Shown piece after piece: positions 62,318 through 64,000 of a DNA stretch of 64,000 bases. Position numbers and translations under genes: made by a program. Origin of the DNA: Actinostola sp. cb2023 (taxonomy: Eukaryota; Cnidaria; Anthozoa; Actiniaria; Actinostolidae); contig JAUJYZ010001432.1 of assembly GCA_033675265.1 (NCBI GenBank), positions 1 to 64,000 on the forward strand, in the 5' to 3' direction. The first letter of the stretch is position 1. Every line of letters starts with the position of its first letter. A model generated the notes under the pieces. It worked only from the letters and a program-made list of their open reading frames with translations. It was not told the DNA's origin and made no database searches.

Positions 62318-64000
62318 CTATAAACCACAATAATTGCTGCAGAGTGACATGTCACAACGTGTGTCCATCCCTGGACAAGGAGTACAATGCGATCCTACTG
62401 CAACATTGCGAGCAACAAATGCAGAGATGAACACACAATGCAATCGTGGATGTTGGCGTGCATGGCTTCACAGAACAGGGTGACGGCGTTAATTAATGAT
62501 ATATGTTGCGAGACAAGATCTTTTCAGAGAAGGCTAAACATGACCTGATGTTCTGTCAAGACCCATATCAGACACGTCAATTAAAGGGCCTATTTTAACT
62601 TTGAAGTGCTCTACCACTATCATAGGTAACCGGTCATGACGCCCCCTTGCCATGACGCCCCATACCATGACGCCCCGAAAGTGCCATGACGCCCCCAGTA
62701 CAGTGAGTCATGACGCCCCATATATGTTGTACTTGTTTATTTTATTCCAAATGATCTTTTTACCAGGAATATTGTCTCTAATAAAAACTTTCACAGTAAT
62801 TTCACACCTCTGGCCGAAGAGGAAAGGTTTTTGATTCTGTTGTTATAATCGATCGATCGATCGAGTCAGGTTTGTGCGGACAGTTGGGCTGAGTTACTGC
62901 TGTATATAACTCTTCCATGGATTACTGGAATACTGTCTCTAAAAACCTTCACGGTAATTTATCTTTCTCGGAAAGATAAGAGGAGGGTTGTGGTTTCTAT
63001 GATCGACGTTATCAGAGAATGCAGCAATCATGACGGCGATTGATGGATTAAAGCCGTCATCATTTAGCCAAAGTTTGTGTGATAGCTGGGCAGGTCATTG
63101 ATTCGGTGGTTTCGATTCTGTATATAACGTTCTCTAATCTTCACAATGTTGGCAAATAAGTTTTTTTAAACTTTTATTCATTTTGTGTAGTCTTTCGTAA
63201 TCGACAACTAAATGTTTGTTTACGGGACGCGTGACTATAGTAGCGTCCCTATAAACAAAGTGATCAGTAGATCTTTGTTCACATCCAATGAGCTACTCCC
63301 ATGGGTACTAACTGATTCTCGCACAAGTGTTGACGTCTGTCATTCAAAGTGACATGTGTGGCGGTCCCTAAATCCCAACAGTAACTGATTTCAATGATAC
63401 TTCTAATAGTTACAGTCGAGCAATTTCTTCAGTAACCAGACGAGCAAATAAAACTTTTTGAATGCAAAACTTGTCATAGATGATGAGTGAACACCGAAGA
63501 AAGTATGAAATTATAATCAATACACCACTTCACTGAGTTCCAAGTGACAGTTGACAAATTGGATGTATATATATAACTTTTATTCATTTTGTGTAGCCTT
63601 TAGCTGCCTTTCGTAATCGATCAACTAAAAGATTGAATGATTGCAGTGGCGTCTGACCAAGCTACGCGATCAAACTCTATTGTCCTATGTTTACAATGCC
63701 CTGAGATGCGAACATTTCTCACTTTCAATCAATCAATCAGACTTTTGTTCTTGGTTAACTGGTTTCGAGACATCGGTCATGGTCGTTTCGAGACACGATT
63801 CGATACATGTTAATATCAAACTGATAACATATAAATAAGAATTTGCGGTGAACTTATAATACTACTTTTGGATCAATTCACAATTCGGCAGATTAATTGA
63901 TTGATACAAGCAAAAGTGTTTTGGTCGATCAAACTTTGCATCGTACGTACGAGACGAGGCCCGGGTCGCTAACAAAGTTGTCTCGAAACAACCAATGACT
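62318..64000. other. SLC23 intron / upstream, no exon recognised
   Basis: The region upstream of the first visible exon. It contains CATGACGCCCC repeated about six times at 62635-62722. A direct repeat of 'aacttttattcattttgtgt' with CTTTCGTAATCGA is near 63170 and 63579. I could not identify an SLC23 N-terminal exon. Confidence 0.4.
62635..62722 (+). repeat. CATGACGCCCC degenerate tandem repeat
   Basis: Six irregularly spaced copies of (C)CATGACGCCCC separated by short unique bits. Confidence 0.8.

Overview
This is a gene-poor, AT-rich, repeat-dense stretch of an animal nuclear genome. Evidence for a metazoan is two intron-containing genes with consistent GT-AG exons and phases, a Polinton/Maverick-type element, a Penelope-like retroelement and several hAT-, Tc1- and MITE-like insertions. 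The mix looks like a marine invertebrate, but the sequence alone does not fix the phylum. No rRNA, tRNA or CRISPR locus was recognised.

Layout. 1-13.1 kb holds no recognisable gene. Most of it is a badly decayed tandem array with a period near 2.7 kb whose units carry inverted sub-repeats. 13.2-20.5 kb and 42.5-49.3 kb are two same-orientation copies of a large foldback-like element (called element X here). It is built around a giant palindrome whose arms each carry a 22-bp tandem satellite. 20.65-23.80 kb (minus) is a complete four-exon gene for a CmcI-like (cephalosporin hydroxylase / rhamnosyl O-methyltransferase family) SAM-dependent enzyme of 256 residues. 24.24 kb may be the first exon of another cellular gene. 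24,338-29,816 is a complete, compact (5.48 kb) Polinton-like element with 1.05-kb near-identical ITRs starting AG, flanked by a 6-bp target duplication CTTTGC. 30-42 kb is a field of MITE-like palindromes, LINE scraps and a 5'-truncated Penelope-like element. 49-55 kb contains nested hAT/Tc1-like elements and minisatellites. 55.2-62.3 kb (minus) is the 3' two thirds of an SLC23 (nucleobase/ascorbate transporter) gene, seven exons in perfect phase, with long microsatellites and TE insertions in its introns. Its 5' end lies beyond the window.

The most interesting object is the compact Polinton-like element. It keeps a packaging-type ATPase (fused to an N-terminal C2H2 zinc finger), a small PX-like protein with a Gly-rich hydrophobic tail, and an acidic zinc-binding protein. 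It has no polymerase, integrase, protease or capsid genes, so it would depend on helper functions. The ATPase gene overlaps a downstream frame that has no ATG, and a canonical -1 slippery heptamer (TTTAAAA, minus strand) sits in the overlap in the right register. The ITRs include the last codons of that downstream frame, so the coding tail is duplicated at the other end.

The second notable object is element X, which resembles foldback/Galileo-type transposons in architecture. It exists here as two copies that differ in satellite copy number, a central deletion, and an hAT-like insertion with its own 5-bp target duplication.
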